DNA from: Turritopsis dohrnii
Taxonomy: Eukaryota; Cnidaria; Hydrozoa; Anthoathecata; Oceaniidae
Direction: 5' to 3'
DNA length: 64,000 bases
Assembly (NCBI GenBank): GCA_027922465.2
Contig: BQMF02000259.1
Location: 310,001-374,000, forward strand
Position 1 is the stretch's first letter, and every line of letters begins with the position of its first letter. The position numbers and the translations under genes are program-made. Positions 9,615 through 21,536 of this stretch are shown piece by piece. The notes beneath the pieces are model-generated. The model had not been told where the DNA came from. It searched no databases and saw only the letters and a list, made by a program, of their open reading frames with translations.

Positions 9615-12600
9615 TCATTTGCTCCCAGCGGCAGCATTAAGGAACCTTTCCGTCCGCTGTTTTAAATCTGCACTCATTCCGTGTCTTGATTTTGATCTTT
9701 TTCTTGCAATATTTATGTCATTCGAACGTGATGATGTATTTGATTGGTCAATATTGTGATCTGACGTCATTGCCGGTGCATTTTTAATCCTGCTTTTGAC
9801 ATTGGTCTCGTTCGAGGTTGTTTTGGTTTCAGCACGTTTTTGATGCGTTGTTGATTTTTCTTTGAAATTCCTTTGGGTAGCATTATGAACACTCCGAGTA
9901 TTTAATTGGGTATTCATGGAAACTTTCACATGCATCTGTCCTTTAACATTCGTCCTATAATATCGGTTAGTTCTTACGTCAGTCTTGTGTTCGGAGCAAC
10001 TGCGCTCGATATTAGCACCACAAGTAGTATCTACACTCAAGCGTTTATGTAATTCAACACTTCTCCCGTATTGACTAGTATCTTGCTTCGGTCGCTCATA
10101 AAATACCGGTCGTGAGTTCACGCTGTGTGAATTTAAATTTTTGTCAGATTTCGTTTGTATGTATCCTCGTCGTTTTTGGCAATATTTCCCATTCTCGATC
10201 ATCTCGTTATATAATGTCGAACGATGCATGGTGGAACGAAAGAAATCGACCTCATTCTTTTCAGGAGTAAAAAGTAATTCCTGTTCCTCAACGTGTTTTT
10301 TCGTATTTGAGTCGTATTTAAGAAATTCATACATTTCATTGTTTTCATTGTTAGTGTGATCGCCAGCATGTGTTAATAATTCAGAATTTGATTTGTGTAT
10401 AAAATTCTCTGTTTGTTGCTGACCGTGTGTAAATTGATTTTTTTTATTGATATTCGTAGTGTCGTTCGGTTGGCCGTCAAGCTCAAATTTGCTATCTTTC
10501 TCTACGTGTTCGTAGTTTTTCATCATGGTTTGTTCGCCTGACTTAGCATGACGTATTTTTCTTGCTCCTCTTGGTGGCACTTCTATGTCAGTTGAACATA
10601 AAATGTCTTCATCAAACGATATTTTACGAGACAAAGATTTTTTTCGAGATGCGATTTTCTCATTTTGGGAAATCGTGTTTCTCAGACTTTCTAAAAATAA
10701 AACATAGAGAAGAAGAAAATTTCCGATCTCTTACAGTCTCTGATTGTCATGATTTATGACGTCATGTTGAAACATCTATATTCATAAATCAAAATGTATC
10801 ATATTTCTATATCTACAGCTGTAAAATGTCCGAAAAAATCTTTATCAACTATATCCTACTAATGTGAACCTAATGGGTACGAGAGAAATTCAAGGGATAA
10901 ATTTATTTGGTCCCACTTAAAATTAAGAGATGTTTGATTACTTGTTTGAAATTTTACCTGGGTTGGAAATGTCACCAATTCCTACGATTTCAGAATTGTT
11001 AAAAATCAATAGTGCTGGAGAGTTGCTTCTTATTACCAGGCGATTACGTGGCTTAATGGGTTCTTCTCCTTCATCACCTGTTGTATTCGGCTCTCTTTCG
11101 CCTGTCTTTGCTAAAATTTTGGTATGATTTTGTTGGCCTTCTAAACAAAAAACCGACATCCATTATCTCCTATTTTTATATCTGCCATCATTCACCGAAC
11201 AATACCCAAGCGAAACTTTATGGTTAGGTAAGCAGTGGCAACCTCGTACTCAAGCCTCTTCGTTTTCACATAAAAAAAGACAGACGACCCTGGCCACGAG
11301 CTAGAAGCATTATCCTGACACCTTGACCCCAAAAGCATGAGACCCTTAAACCCGTATTTAGTTGGGTATTCATGGAAACTTTCACATGTATCTGTAATAA
11401 TGCATCTGGTAATAATTTGAAATGTTTTAAAATAAAACCAGTGGCCTCACTCACCTTCTTGTAGCTTAACCTCGTTCCTGTAAACGTCAACCTCTTCTCC
11501 ATTTTCATTTCGCATGTCATTCAAATTGTCAAGCTGGACAACTTCATCACCATTTCCTGAGTCGGTATCAGACTCCTTCGTATAGAGCTCTTTATTTTCC
11601 ACCTCTAACAAGTTCTCTTTCAAAATGTATTCCCTCAAGCTATCCGAAATAAATCGGTTTCGAACGGATGTTTTCCGGGCCTCAGTATATTGAGCCAGAT
11701 AATTAAGATGGAGAAAATTATCGTAGGGTTCCACACAGCTTTCACACTTATCACCTCGTAAGAAACGTCTTCGTGACGAGAACAACATGTCATCGAAGGC
11801 AATAGTGTTTGGTCGTAGTGACGCATACCCGAAATTTCCGATTCCGTTCACTTTTACAATTTGCTTTATTTTCTTGTCGACTTCTAAAATTTGATCGATT
11901 ACAGCGACATTTTGGAGGACCAGTGATGCCTGAAGAAAATGAAATGTGGACAAAACATAAAAAACAAATAAGTCTATTTATCAAAATTTTCTGGAATGTT
12001 TTTGTAACTTTGCCAAAAGTTATTTTTTTCCTTTTTCTCTGTTTTTCACCTTTGAAGTTCCTGTTGAGTTTTAAAAAGTTTGACAAATACAGGCACCGCG
12101 GAGTAGGGTGTGGCTAAGGGGGCTATATCCCCCATAATTTTTGTCGGGTTTTCTACAGTTTTAGTTATTCTGGTCCAATAAAATTCGCAAATTTTTCTTG
12201 GCCCTAATTAGTCAGCTCCCCCAAACGAAGTTTTGCTCCGCGGTCCCTGAAATAAATATCTGCATTTTTAATGGTTCTTTTAAAACTACATATGGCTAAT
12301 AGATAAAGTACCTTATAATAATTTTACTTCTACTTAAATTAGTCTAATATTCATGGGTCAGAAGTATTGAGTGCTTTTAGCGTAGGAAGCTCCACGCGAT
12401 TGGTTTATTGCCATTATATATTGCCATTTCTCGATGTAGTCAGAAAACAAGCTCATTGTCATATTTCTTTGTGCAATCTAAACAACCAATCAACGTTACC
12501 AAAACCGGCCTATCTCACACTAAAAATTGATGGATGTCTTTGAACTTGAGGCTCTGGAAACGTTCAGGAAGAGGTTTGAAAGGATAGCCATTAGAAAACC

Positions 12601-13111
12601 TTTGTTGTAATTTGTTGATTGCTTAGGCTGACTTAAAATATCTAATTTAATTAAACAGATACCAATCTAACGATAACCTTGAAAATATCTAATGCAATTT
12701 GAACAGATACCAATCTAACGATAACCTTGAAAAGCCCTATCAAATTTTGCTTGGATAATTAAGATTAGGGAACAGTAATTATTTTTAACTCCGAGTAATC
12801 AAATTCATTCACCATCCTTTTAAATATAAGAGGTGAAAAAACAAAAAAGAAAAAAGAAAAGAAAAAAAGAGCGTTACCATGTCCTTCTGCAATATGTCAA
12901 GTGATCCCTTCAACCTTTCCATCACTTCAGTTTGATGTTTTGTTGACAGTTTCTCCATGGTTTCCATGGTTTCTGTTATTAATATCTCGTTTATTTTTCT
13001 AGCATTTTGAGCGGCTGATAATGTCTGTTCAATGAAGCTACCATTTTGGATTGGGTTGCCACCACTCATTTTCTTCTGAACTTTTAATTTCTTTTTAGCA
13101 AGTGTGATCAT
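9615..13111 (-). CDS. Four-exon gene of unknown function, N-terminal coiled coil
   Basis: I do not recognise the family. Exons are 13111-12878, 11929-11455, 11140-10958 and 10690-9615. All introns are GT-AG (donors gtaacg, gtgagt, gtaaaa; acceptors ttcttcag, tttgtttag, atttttag). The joined frame is open for 655 codons. A second Met at 13069 gives 641 aa and may be the real start, since the first 14 residues are just lysine-rich. Residues up to about 100 look like a coiled coil (ARKINEILITETMETMEKL). A middle block with CESC, RRRFLRGD and many charged residues follows. The last 358 residues are low-complexity, rich in Asn, Thr, Ser, Lys and Arg, and probably disordered, ending RFLNAAAGSK. No signal peptide or membrane segment is visible. 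A scaffold or nuclear protein fits but is a guess. Intron 1 holds a 160-bp MITE. Confidence 0.8.
11353..11398. repeat. Copy of an exon-4 segment inside intron 2
   Basis: The segment gtatttagttgggtattcat and onward repeats 9898-9941 in exon 4 with only a few changes. It includes the codons for MHVKVSMNTQLNT. It lies between exons 2 and 3 of the four-exon gene, so part of the last coding exon was duplicated into an intron. Confidence 0.7.
12090..12249. mobile_element. 160-bp MITE, CAGGGACCGCGGAG ends, 5-bp target duplication
   Basis: The ends caggcaccgcggag and ctccgcggtccctg are inverted. They are flanked by aaata at 12085-12089 and 12250-12254. A 94-bp sister lies at 16112-16205. CAGG ends suggest hAT, and 5-bp duplications occur in the hAT5 group. 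It lies in intron 1 of the four-exon gene. Confidence 0.75.
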
Positions 13112-13208
13112 TGCTATTTTCTCTTTTTTCTAAATTCTTTGAAAGCATTTAAAGTTTAATTTTTTTTTATTTTCAGTGGATATAGAAAGGAGATACCACT
13201 TGTATGAA

Positions 13209-13289
13209 CAACCTCAAACCCAAGATTGCTTGCCTATTCAATATACGGACGGCGGCGAAAAGCTACAGGAAACCCTGGGTTCGAGGTTG
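13209..13289. mobile_element. 81-bp hairpin micro-element, diverged copy
   Basis: The ends caacctcaaaccc and gggttcgaggttg match the family at 1509, 16360 and 45898. The centre differs and no target duplication is left, so it is an older copy. It lies about 100 bp upstream of the first coding exon of the four-exon gene. Confidence 0.65.
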
Positions 13290-15412
13290 TTATTTGACAT
13301 AGACAGATGTTTACGGTTCCTTTAATTTAAACTCCATGTAAGGTGATATCAACATTTTAATTTTATTTTCATGAACTTTGAAAACGTTTCTCATGACAAC
13401 CCAAAACTTACATAGATGGTACGATGGTGTTTCATCCATCCAACTATGGTGTACCAATAAAAGAACAACTCACGTCAGAAAACATTCCCTTAGAAGTGCA
13501 ACGTCTTCAAAAATTCAATGACTGATTGATCAAGGATTTGACAGCAGCTTAAAAAACGGCGATGACATTACGGAAAGAGAAACGTTTTACCCAGACCTCT
13601 CAAAACATCAACTTCCATAGGAAATGTTTTTTTTTATCTCCCTATTTTTCAGAGGTATGGTTAAATTCACTCATTTTGTTATCTCCATAATACATCATAA
13701 ACACTGCCGTAGTTCAAAAGAAAAACAATCATTCAAAATATTTCAATGTCAAAGAAAAGTGTAAACCGACTGATATTTAGAATGCTATGGGTTTTATCGA
13801 AAGAGAAAGGGTCGCTAAAAATTGAGCATTTTCAGTGAAACTTGAAAGTTCATAAGTTCATGTCTACATTTAACCCGAATTAATACTCTTATTTAGAACC
13901 CCGTATGCTTTCATCGATGAAATTGTACCGGTTGTAGAAATCATCCCGGCTAAAACATTTCAGAGTTAGTTACATATTTTTGTCCGGATACCATAGCGGC
14001 GTCCAGTTAAAGTCCATCATGATCAATGACTGTCTCTCATCGTCATGACGTATTGGATCCTTTTGGACTGAGATGATTTTGCATCATGTAATCAATACAA
14101 ACAAACAAACAAACAAACAAGCAAGCAAATAAATACAGGGTCGAAGCAATAACGTCCAGGTGTAGTCGCCTAAAAAGTTCGTAAGATTTCCCTTTTCCAA
14201 CAAATTTCATATTTTTGCAAAAACTCTTAACATGACCCAAAAGAAACCAAAAGAGACTATCTGCGGTGCCTTTATAACCACCTTCAGTGCGGTCATCAAA
14301 AATAGCCGGCAATTCAAAAAAGGCTTATTTCGACCAACAAATGCATCTAGGTCACACAAAAAATCGCTGGAGGAGTGCACTTATTAACCTACATCATTGT
14401 TCGTATTTTTATGTCATCGCAATTTCTTGATTTTCACTTTGATGCAAGGGTCAAAGAGTAATACACATTTCTTTGAGTTTTGCTTACGTGGGAAAATTTA
14501 TTACAATTTATGATAAATTATCAAAACGAGGCAAGCTAAGATAATTAGGCAGAACATCAAGGTTTGAAAAACATTGTCAGTGGGCAAAACCGTCAAAAAG
14601 TCACTATGAAGAAGAGCATTTTCATTGAAAATGTGTGTAAATTTCTATGGAAATGTACTCCTTCACAGTGATTTTTGAGCAAATGTGCCGGCTGGGTTGT
14701 TAGACATCAACTTCCAGACCAACGATGACTATATAGATAAATACATACGCAAGCAACCAGAAGATTTTTGGATTTCTTCCATTTGTAATGGTTGGTTCTT
14801 CTTAAGTTGAAGCCAAAATAACTCACCAGAAATACGTAATCAATTGCCCATCGATCATTGCTGAACTGTTTGGCATTCTGGTAAAAAATTATCACTAGTC
14901 TATACAACCAACCCCTAATTTTCAGAGTCACATGAGACATACTACTGGGGATATGATGACAGTCTTCTAATGATATCATACGGTTTTATCGACTAACCGT
15001 CTCTCTTCTATTCTTCCCTACTATCCCACTTGTACCAAAGCGCACAAATGTGTATGTTTGCATTCTTCCAGCATTCCAACGTTATGAAAAGCAAAACTGT
15101 TTTTATTTCTATTATTCTGTGGCGACAAAAAATAACACACACAATATGGCCTCATGACGTCACGTCATGTCGGCGGTTTTTATAATCTGATCGTACGTCA
15201 GTATCGTTTTGAAAGTTTTTTTTATGTTAAAAAGAATATTGACGAAAATATGTGGTGTGATTGGAAACACAGATAAGGAAAATATTTTGTACGAAAAAAG
15301 AAATTGTCAAAAACATTAAGTTTCTGTCAAAACAAGTTAATACCCAGGTCTTTCTTTACATGCCGTTTCAAACGTTTCGCTTGAGAGAAAGAAAGCAAGA
15401 TTGAGTTTTAAG
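13290..15412. other. Intergenic, no gene seen apart from one MITE
   Basis: Only short, unconserved open frames occur here, and a (caaa)n run at about 14097-14120. The MITE at 14578-14696 is listed separately. The promoter of the four-exon gene should lie near 13120-13200, but no TATA box stands out. Confidence 0.45.
14578..14696. mobile_element. 119-bp MITE, CCCAGTGGG family
   Basis: It starts cagtgggcaaaaccgtcaaa and ends gtgccggctggg. The inner arms (tcactatgaagaagagcatt, actccttcacagtgattttt) are complementary. It is in the opposite orientation to the copy at 8515. Confidence 0.7.
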
Positions 15413-15660
15413 CTTTGTGAATGTGAGCATTACATCATTTGATGCTATGGTTCTCGTCCCATCCATCCATGGCAAACGTACAAGAAAAACAACGATACCT
15501 TGAAACTGATAAAACGCAGATCTGATAAAATGCAGACCTCCATGAAATAACATCTGAAACTGACGAAATAAACAATTACGCACAAAGTGAAAAATGGAAG
15601 TAAAAAAACAGGTTATTGTTTAAAAGCCCAACAATATTTTACGAGACGTCTTCTAGAGCA
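15413..15660. repeat. 248-bp direct repeat, copy 1
   Basis: It is nearly identical to 18223-18470, from tttgtgaatgtgagcattac to acgagacgtcttctagagca, with the same length and only a handful of substitutions. The ends show no inverted repeats, so this looks like a segmental duplication or an unidentified dispersed repeat. The open frame at 15368-15583 is not conserved as protein. Confidence 0.8.
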
Positions 15661-16111
15661 AATAAATTGATTACTCGAGAAGAATTGAGTACTCCCTTTG
15701 ATATCAAGCCTCGTTCTAGTTTGCATATAAAGAACTCATGTAAAAAAAACAACAATAAAGCTAAAGTTTAGTTGGTGATGTTTGTGCGAGAACTTACTTC
15801 AGAAAAAATCTTTAATGAAAATTTCTTAGCCTTATTTTTCTGTTCATCCAAAGTGCATGAGGGTGGAGCGTAAAGTGATCTGAGTGGTGTAAGCATTATA
15901 GAAAAGAATGTTTTCCAAAAGATAATTCTCCTCCAAATTTTCTATACATCAGTAAACTTTCTGCTAGATCCGTGGTCACACCATGTGTCTGTTCATATGA
16001 AAATACTTCCTTGGATAACAGCAAATAAAGCAAAACACAGTAAAGCCTTCCTCTTCGTTTGCCTGGATAAGTATATTCTCCTCTTAGCACATCCATATAG
16101 TTATATAGAAT

Positions 16112-16205
16112 CAGGGACCGCAGAGGAGGGTGGCTAAGGGGACTATAGCATTTTGCATAAGTTTTGGCCATTCTAATTTAATAAAATTCTTCTCCGCAGC
16201 CCCTG
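16112..16205. mobile_element. 94-bp MITE, CAGGGACCGC ends, 5-bp target duplication
   Basis: The ends cagggaccgcagagg and tctccgcagcccctg are inverted repeats, flanked by agaat at 16107-16111 and 16206-16210. It shares ggtggctaaggggactata with the copy at 12090. Confidence 0.75.
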
Positions 16206-16359
16206 AGAATACGTTTAAACCGATTCATACCCAGGAAAAACATGTAGGAATCTGAGTACGAGGATGGAAGCATGAATTCTATATTTACACATCAGAAAAT
16301 CTCTGCTTACTTTCACCTTTTGTCCTCCTTTTTATTTCTAATCCTGTTTAGGTTTCGGT

Positions 16360-16437
16360 CAACCTCGAACCCAGGGTCTCTTGCCTTTTTTCGATATACG
16401 GATATCGAAAAGGCAAGAGACCCTGGGTTCGAGGTTG
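16360..16437. mobile_element. 78-bp near-perfect hairpin element with 9-bp target duplication
   Basis: Almost every base pairs with the other half: caacctcgaacccagggtct on the left and the complement on the right, with centre gatatacggatatc. It is flanked by ggtttcggt at 16351-16359 and 16438-16446. This is the best-preserved copy of the family and probably the youngest. Confidence 0.85.
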
Positions 16438-16446
16438 GGTTTCGGT

Positions 16447-17302
16447 GGCTATTTGTAGAACTTTCTCCCCACAACATCACGTCTATTTTCTGTGGCCAAG
16501 TGCGTCATAAAGATTGTGGTAATAGAGTCAAAAAGATTGTGGTAATGGAGTAAAATGACGGCTACGTGTAAAATATGTAATATGTAAAGAGTTTAGGAAG
16601 TTTAGAATTTACATTTACGTACAAATAGGTTTGTGAATTTTTTCTGCGCATGCGCATCCAAACTGCGTTTTAGGATTTACATCCGGCTACATTTCATATA
16701 AAAGATTGAATGTCGACATGAAATATGCGTCATTAGGGAGATTCGTAAACTCGACAAGCCTGTTACACAAAAAAAAATCAATTACTTGTGAGAATTTTTT
16801 TAAAACTTTGTATTGTACTAAAACTGTACTTCAGAGATTTAAAGCCTTTTGTTGTATCAAAAGAAACATCATTACTTTGCACGCTTATTTCAAGTGTTGA
16901 TGTGAAGTTTCTAATGACTTTGTAGGGAAAAATTCACGAACAACTCTACTAAGTCGTATACAATTCCCTACAAATCTATAGAAAAATAGTGTCGTGTAAA
17001 CGAAACATGATTTTTCCGAATCCCGCTAATTGTCAACCTTATATCTGAGGTTATGCTCGATAAGCAAAGGACATCGGAGCAAGTCAAAAAGGCTACGAAT
17101 ACTGGATGGGAGGTTGAAAAACCTTCTGCTCAATGGTTATGCTATATCGTATGATAAATTGTATCAACGAAATTGAACTGACAGTAGCGTAAAATACAAT
17201 ACGCCTCAAATCACCAGGCGCTTATTCGAATACTAGGGCGCTGATTTAAATCTCTTTTACTGGCTATTCGATTATTAGGGTGCTGATTCAGTTCAATAAT
17301 AA
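16447..17302. other. Intergenic, no gene seen
   Basis: The short frames at 16272-16553 and 16706-16900 have no conserved features. Near 17215-17290 a few ggcgctgatt-like units resemble the subterminal arrays of pogo-like MITEs, but no ends could be matched. Confidence 0.4.
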
Positions 17303-17705
17303 GGGGGTGATCACATGAGGAGGGCTAGCCCGGTAAACCGGGCTGGCTCGGTTAGGCGGGCTGATAAATTTTTATGATCACATGGAAAAGTATCAGCCCG
17401 CTTAACCGGGCTTAAGAACTGGTCACGTGATATTTGTTGTATTTTTCAACCTTACGCATGCGCCGTACATGCAATTTCATCCCGGCAAAGGGGGCCAGCC
17501 CGGTTGAAAGCCATCACATGAGAAATTCGTGGGCCGCTTTACCGAGATCTCGGTTGAATAAAGCGAGATCCCGGCAAAGCGGGCTGGCCCGTTTCTCATG
17601 TGATCACAAACAAAAATTTATCACACTTTCTTAATAGTGGCGAGATCTCGGCAAACCGAGCTAGCCCGCCTAACCGGGCCAGCCCGCCTCCATGTGATCA
17701 CCCCC
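17303..17705. mobile_element. 403-bp MITE with TAA target duplication, GC-rich core
   Basis: The ends gggggtgatcacatg and catgtgatcaccccc are perfect inverted repeats. TAA flanks both sides (17300-17302, 17706-17708), as in PIF/Harbinger elements. The body repeats cccggttaagcgggct-like units on both strands, making it far richer in G and C than its surroundings. It is non-coding. Confidence 0.8.
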
Positions 17706-18222
17706 TAAGTATGGTCTCGTTTCAACGATTTAAATTGTTTTTCATTATCCCACTGCTGCTACTAAACTAAAGAAATGTAATTAGCGGAACAACAGAATGT
17801 AGCTATAGAAACAAGGCGAAACATGAGCGACATGGCATTACCACGGTGTTTAACTAGCAATTTGGAAAAGATCTATATTGTCCAGACGAACACATTTTCC
17901 GGGAGAATAACTAATGCTTAACTACGGGCTTACGACCATGTGACGTGTGACCATGGATAGATCATACATTTCTAAAAAATATATTAAGTCATTCACCATA
18001 CCATAGATGACCATACACAAAATCATACAAAAAATTCTTCCGGCACAGTGATAATAGCTAATAGAAATCTGCTCCATATACACATATACACCAACTCAGC
18101 ATATCTGCCATTATGGTTAACCAAGAGGATCTTGAATTTTGGATCCAGTCTTGAAGTCATAAAATCATAATAAAACGTCTCTAGATATCATATTTTTAAC
18201 GTGCTCCATTCCCATTGTAAAG

Positions 18223-18470
18223 GTTTGTGAATGTGAGCATTACATCATTTGATGCTATGGTTCTCGTCCCATCCATCCACAGCAAACGTACAAGAAAAAC
18301 ATCGATACCTTGAAACTGATAAAATGCAGACCTGATAAAATGAAGAACTCCATGAAATAACATCTGAAACTGACGAAATAAACAATTACGCACAAAGTGA
18401 AAAATGGAAGTAAAAAAACAGGTTATTGTTTAAAAGCCCAACAATATTTTACGAGACGTCTTCTAGAGCA
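18223..18470. repeat. 248-bp direct repeat, copy 2
   Basis: It matches 15413-15660 in the same orientation. A degenerate CCCAGTGGG-family fragment follows directly (about 18473-18555). Confidence 0.8.
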
Positions 18471-18742
18471 AAAATCGTCGATGAGACACTGCGATGAAGA
18501 GCATTTCTTATTGAAATAATGTATATATTTCAACGACGTGCTCTATTACACGATATTGTTTTCAATTATTTGACCAAAACTAAATAAGTTTTGTTTGTAA
18601 ATTTCAACAAGAAAGTATCAAAGGCAGTTATAAAAAGGTACTGGTGTAGAGGTTACTTAACCCGGCGAGATAGCCATCAAACTTGATGATCTGTGTATGA
18701 CACTCCATCAACAAGATCTTCAAAAATTCGATTGAAATAAGT

Positions 18743-18823
18743 ACCCACCCGGTACATTTGTTAAAAACCTCTGCAAAGGAGTGCATTTCTATCACAGTGA
18801 CTTTTTGACGATTTTACTCACTG
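18743..18823. mobile_element. Internally deleted MITE, CCCAGTGGG family
   Basis: The left part (cccacccggtacatttgtta, ctctgcaaaggagtgcattt) joins directly to the right part (tcacagtgactttttgacga). About 40 bp of the usual centre are missing. Confidence 0.65.
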
Positions 18824-19617
18824 AAGTAGAGAGTCGAGTAGAGACGTTCATGAAAAAACAAAATCTGTAGCAAACACCCTCGACTCAACACGCCCAGTTT
18901 CTAACAAGAGCCCTCGAATCAACACGCCCAAATTCCTTAACAGACTAAAAATCCTATGTACTTATGTTAAACCAGTAACCTTCACTGAAACTATATCCTT
19001 TAGTCTGAAAATCCTAATAGCTACGGTCGCTTCCAGATGAACAAACAAAATAGAAATTTATCACAGTGTATGCCTCAAAATATTTTTCAAGTCTACGATT
19101 TCAAGAATTCAATTCCTAGTAGACGACTTAAAGGAATTTAAGTAAAGCAGAAGTTTCAAAACAAACGAAAAGATTACAGTTGAAAGCCCCCTCAAAAACA
19201 ATGTCATATATTTTATAGAGGAAAGCGATGAAGTTTTTTTAATCCAAGAAGGAGTTCTTACTTTTTGTTCACCATCACCAACTAACATCTTTTAAAAACA
19301 TCAACAGACAAGTAATGTAATTTGTTTGAAACAGATTTTCCTGGCTCATTATTCATCTTTTGGTAAACAAAGATGCAAGAAAAGAAAAAATGGAGATAAA
19401 AATAATCTAGAGGTAAACCCCCTGAAAGAATGGAGAGCAGATGGCTGTGTTCTTAATCTAAAAAAATTGAATTCTATGTGATTTGATCACAAGAAAACAT
19501 CCATGGATTACGTCATTCTGCATTTGGGCTCGATTTACCCTAAAGGCCTCGATTAACCCTAGAGATCTCGACTAGCCCGAAAGGCCTCGTTTCGGTTTTA
19601 GGAAGTGCTTGTTCCAC
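18824..19617. other. Intergenic, no gene seen
   Basis: No coding frame, RNA gene or clear repeat end could be supported here. Confidence 0.4.
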
Positions 19618-19620
19618 TAA

Positions 19621-20103
19621 AGCTTAGGTCAAACGTGTCCAACATTTCATCCAACACCGAAAATTTTCGATGTTGGATGAAATGTTGGACACGTTTGACC
19701 TAAGCTTTATGGCTTCATCGAACACATTTTTCGTGTTGGATGCGTTTGACCACTTTTTCATCCAACACTATGTGAAAATGAAGTCATTCCATAGCAAACG
19801 AATGTCAAAAGTTGCTCCCAACTCGCTCCTTCTTTTCATCCATTCTCTGGTTTTTCCCCGGCATGGCCTTTCGTAGTCAGAGAATCCAAACGTTCCGATA
19901 AAAGAACACCCATCTTGAGTTTAAGAGAATGAATGGACATGTTTTGTTTTTATAGAAGGGAAAAATGAATGAACATAGATGTTCGATGAAATGTTGCATG
20001 ATCGTTTGACCGGCACGAAATTTTCATCCAACTTCCATCCAACAAACGTCCAACACGATGATGAAAGTGTTGGATAAAATGTTGGACACGTTTGACCTAA
20101 GCT
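19621..20103. mobile_element. TAA-flanked element, copy A, headed by a perfect hairpin
   Basis: It starts agcttaggtcaaacgtgtcc and ends with the complement. TAA lies on both sides (19618-19620, 20104-20106). The first 87 bp (19621-19707) are a hairpin on their own: the terminal sequence, a short loop, then the same sequence inverted. The 3-bp TAA duplication suggests PIF/Harbinger. Copy B (20107-24473) shares its interior. Confidence 0.65.
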
Positions 20104-20726
20104 TAAAAGTTTAATCGCGATCAAACTTTTCATCCAACATTTACGGCTTCATCGAACACATTTTTCGTGTTGGATGCGTTTGACCACTTCTTCATCCAAC
20201 ACTATGTGAAATTGAAGTCATTCCATAGCAAATGAATGTCATTTCGAATGTTAAAACGTTCGAATTTTAATAAACAAGACCGCATTTTTGTATGTCAAAT
20301 CACATCACGAGTTTCAGCGCAAAAATGAACAACAAAGAAGAAGCCACGATGAGCGATAGCTCAGCTGACAGCGTCAATTCTGTTAAAGGGAAAGCCTTCA
20401 AAAAATACCAAAACAAGAAAGGGAAAACGTTGCTCCCAACTCGCTCCTTTTTTTCCATCCATTCTCTGTTTTTTCCCCCGGCACGACCTTTCGTCGTCAG
20501 AATCCAAAAGTTCTGATAAAAAAAACAGGATACCGTAATTTTTCTAATTCAACGCGTACCCTGTTTTTAGCGAAAAGTCGTAATTAATTTTACTCTAATT
20601 ATTAACGCGTAGCCGAAATTCCAAGTAATTAATTTTACTCTAATTATTACGCGTGGTCAAGCCTTGGAAATGAAAACTTAGACAAGAAAAATTTCATTTT
20701 TGATCAACTTTATCTTTCTTTCAAAA

Positions 20727-21536
20727 TTACAAATCAAACGGATCTTCGTCATCCTCCTCTGGCTCCTCCAGATCATCTAATGCCTTTTCCATGCACTGCT
20801 GATAAAATTCATTGTTTCTGACTTTTTTGGGGTCAGATGACGTAATCCCGCATACTTCAAATGAATTTTGAATCAAAGTGGGATTTGAAGACAGATGCTG
20901 GTACGCTGTGTCAACCCAATCAATCATTTCTTGTCGTGTTGGGGTTGGAATTTTGAAATTCGGATCTTCTGTTGATGAAGGGAATTTTTCGATGGCATCG
21001 GAAATGTAATTAACCCAGCACTTCCTCAACACAGCTTTGAAGGGCCTGTTCAAACAAACGTCCATTGGTTGACACTTAGAAGTGCAACCTGCAGGTATAG
21101 CTAGTGTATCACAGTCCTCCTTTAGCAGTTGATTTTTGACAGATTCTGTCAAATGAGCTGCAAAGGCATCGAAAGTTAATAGAGAATTGTTGAAACCTTG
21201 CTTTTTCGATTCAGCTCGTACATGAGTAAGCCAGATTTCATCGACCCAGATTTGCATCAATTCGTCATTCATCCAGGCTTTTTCCTGCGTCTTAACAATA
21301 AACCCTTTTGGGATGTTAAGATTTTTAATAGTTTTGTCAGTTTTCCCTTTAAAGATGATCATCGGAGGAAGCATTTTTCCACCTCCAGTAGCCGACAAAA
21401 CAACGGTAAGATGCTTCTTCTCGCTTCCAGTTGTACGAACAACACACTCCTTGACTCCTTTTGAAGCGATCGACTTTGCAGGCACCATATCGAAGAAAGC
21501 GGTATATACTGTACAATCCTGACTAAATAAAGATTT
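20727..21536 (-). pseudogene. DDE_1 (pogo/Tigger, jerky-like) transposase, N-terminus lost
   Basis: The catalytic domain is recognisable. A QDCTV...FFDM segment matches the usual region of the first Asp, with extra residues. LLTFDAFAAHLTESV holds the second Asp, and IPAGCTSKCQPMDVCLNRPF the third. The chain ends in an acidic tail (LEEPEEDDEDPFDL). The frame starting at 21488 gives 253 aa. It can be read further up to a stop at about 21540, where subterminal repeat DNA begins. The CENP-B/HTH domain, usually about 150 residues, is gone. The product would cut DNA ends if complete, but here it is a relic. Codons are otherwise undamaged, so the loss is fairly recent. Confidence 0.8.
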
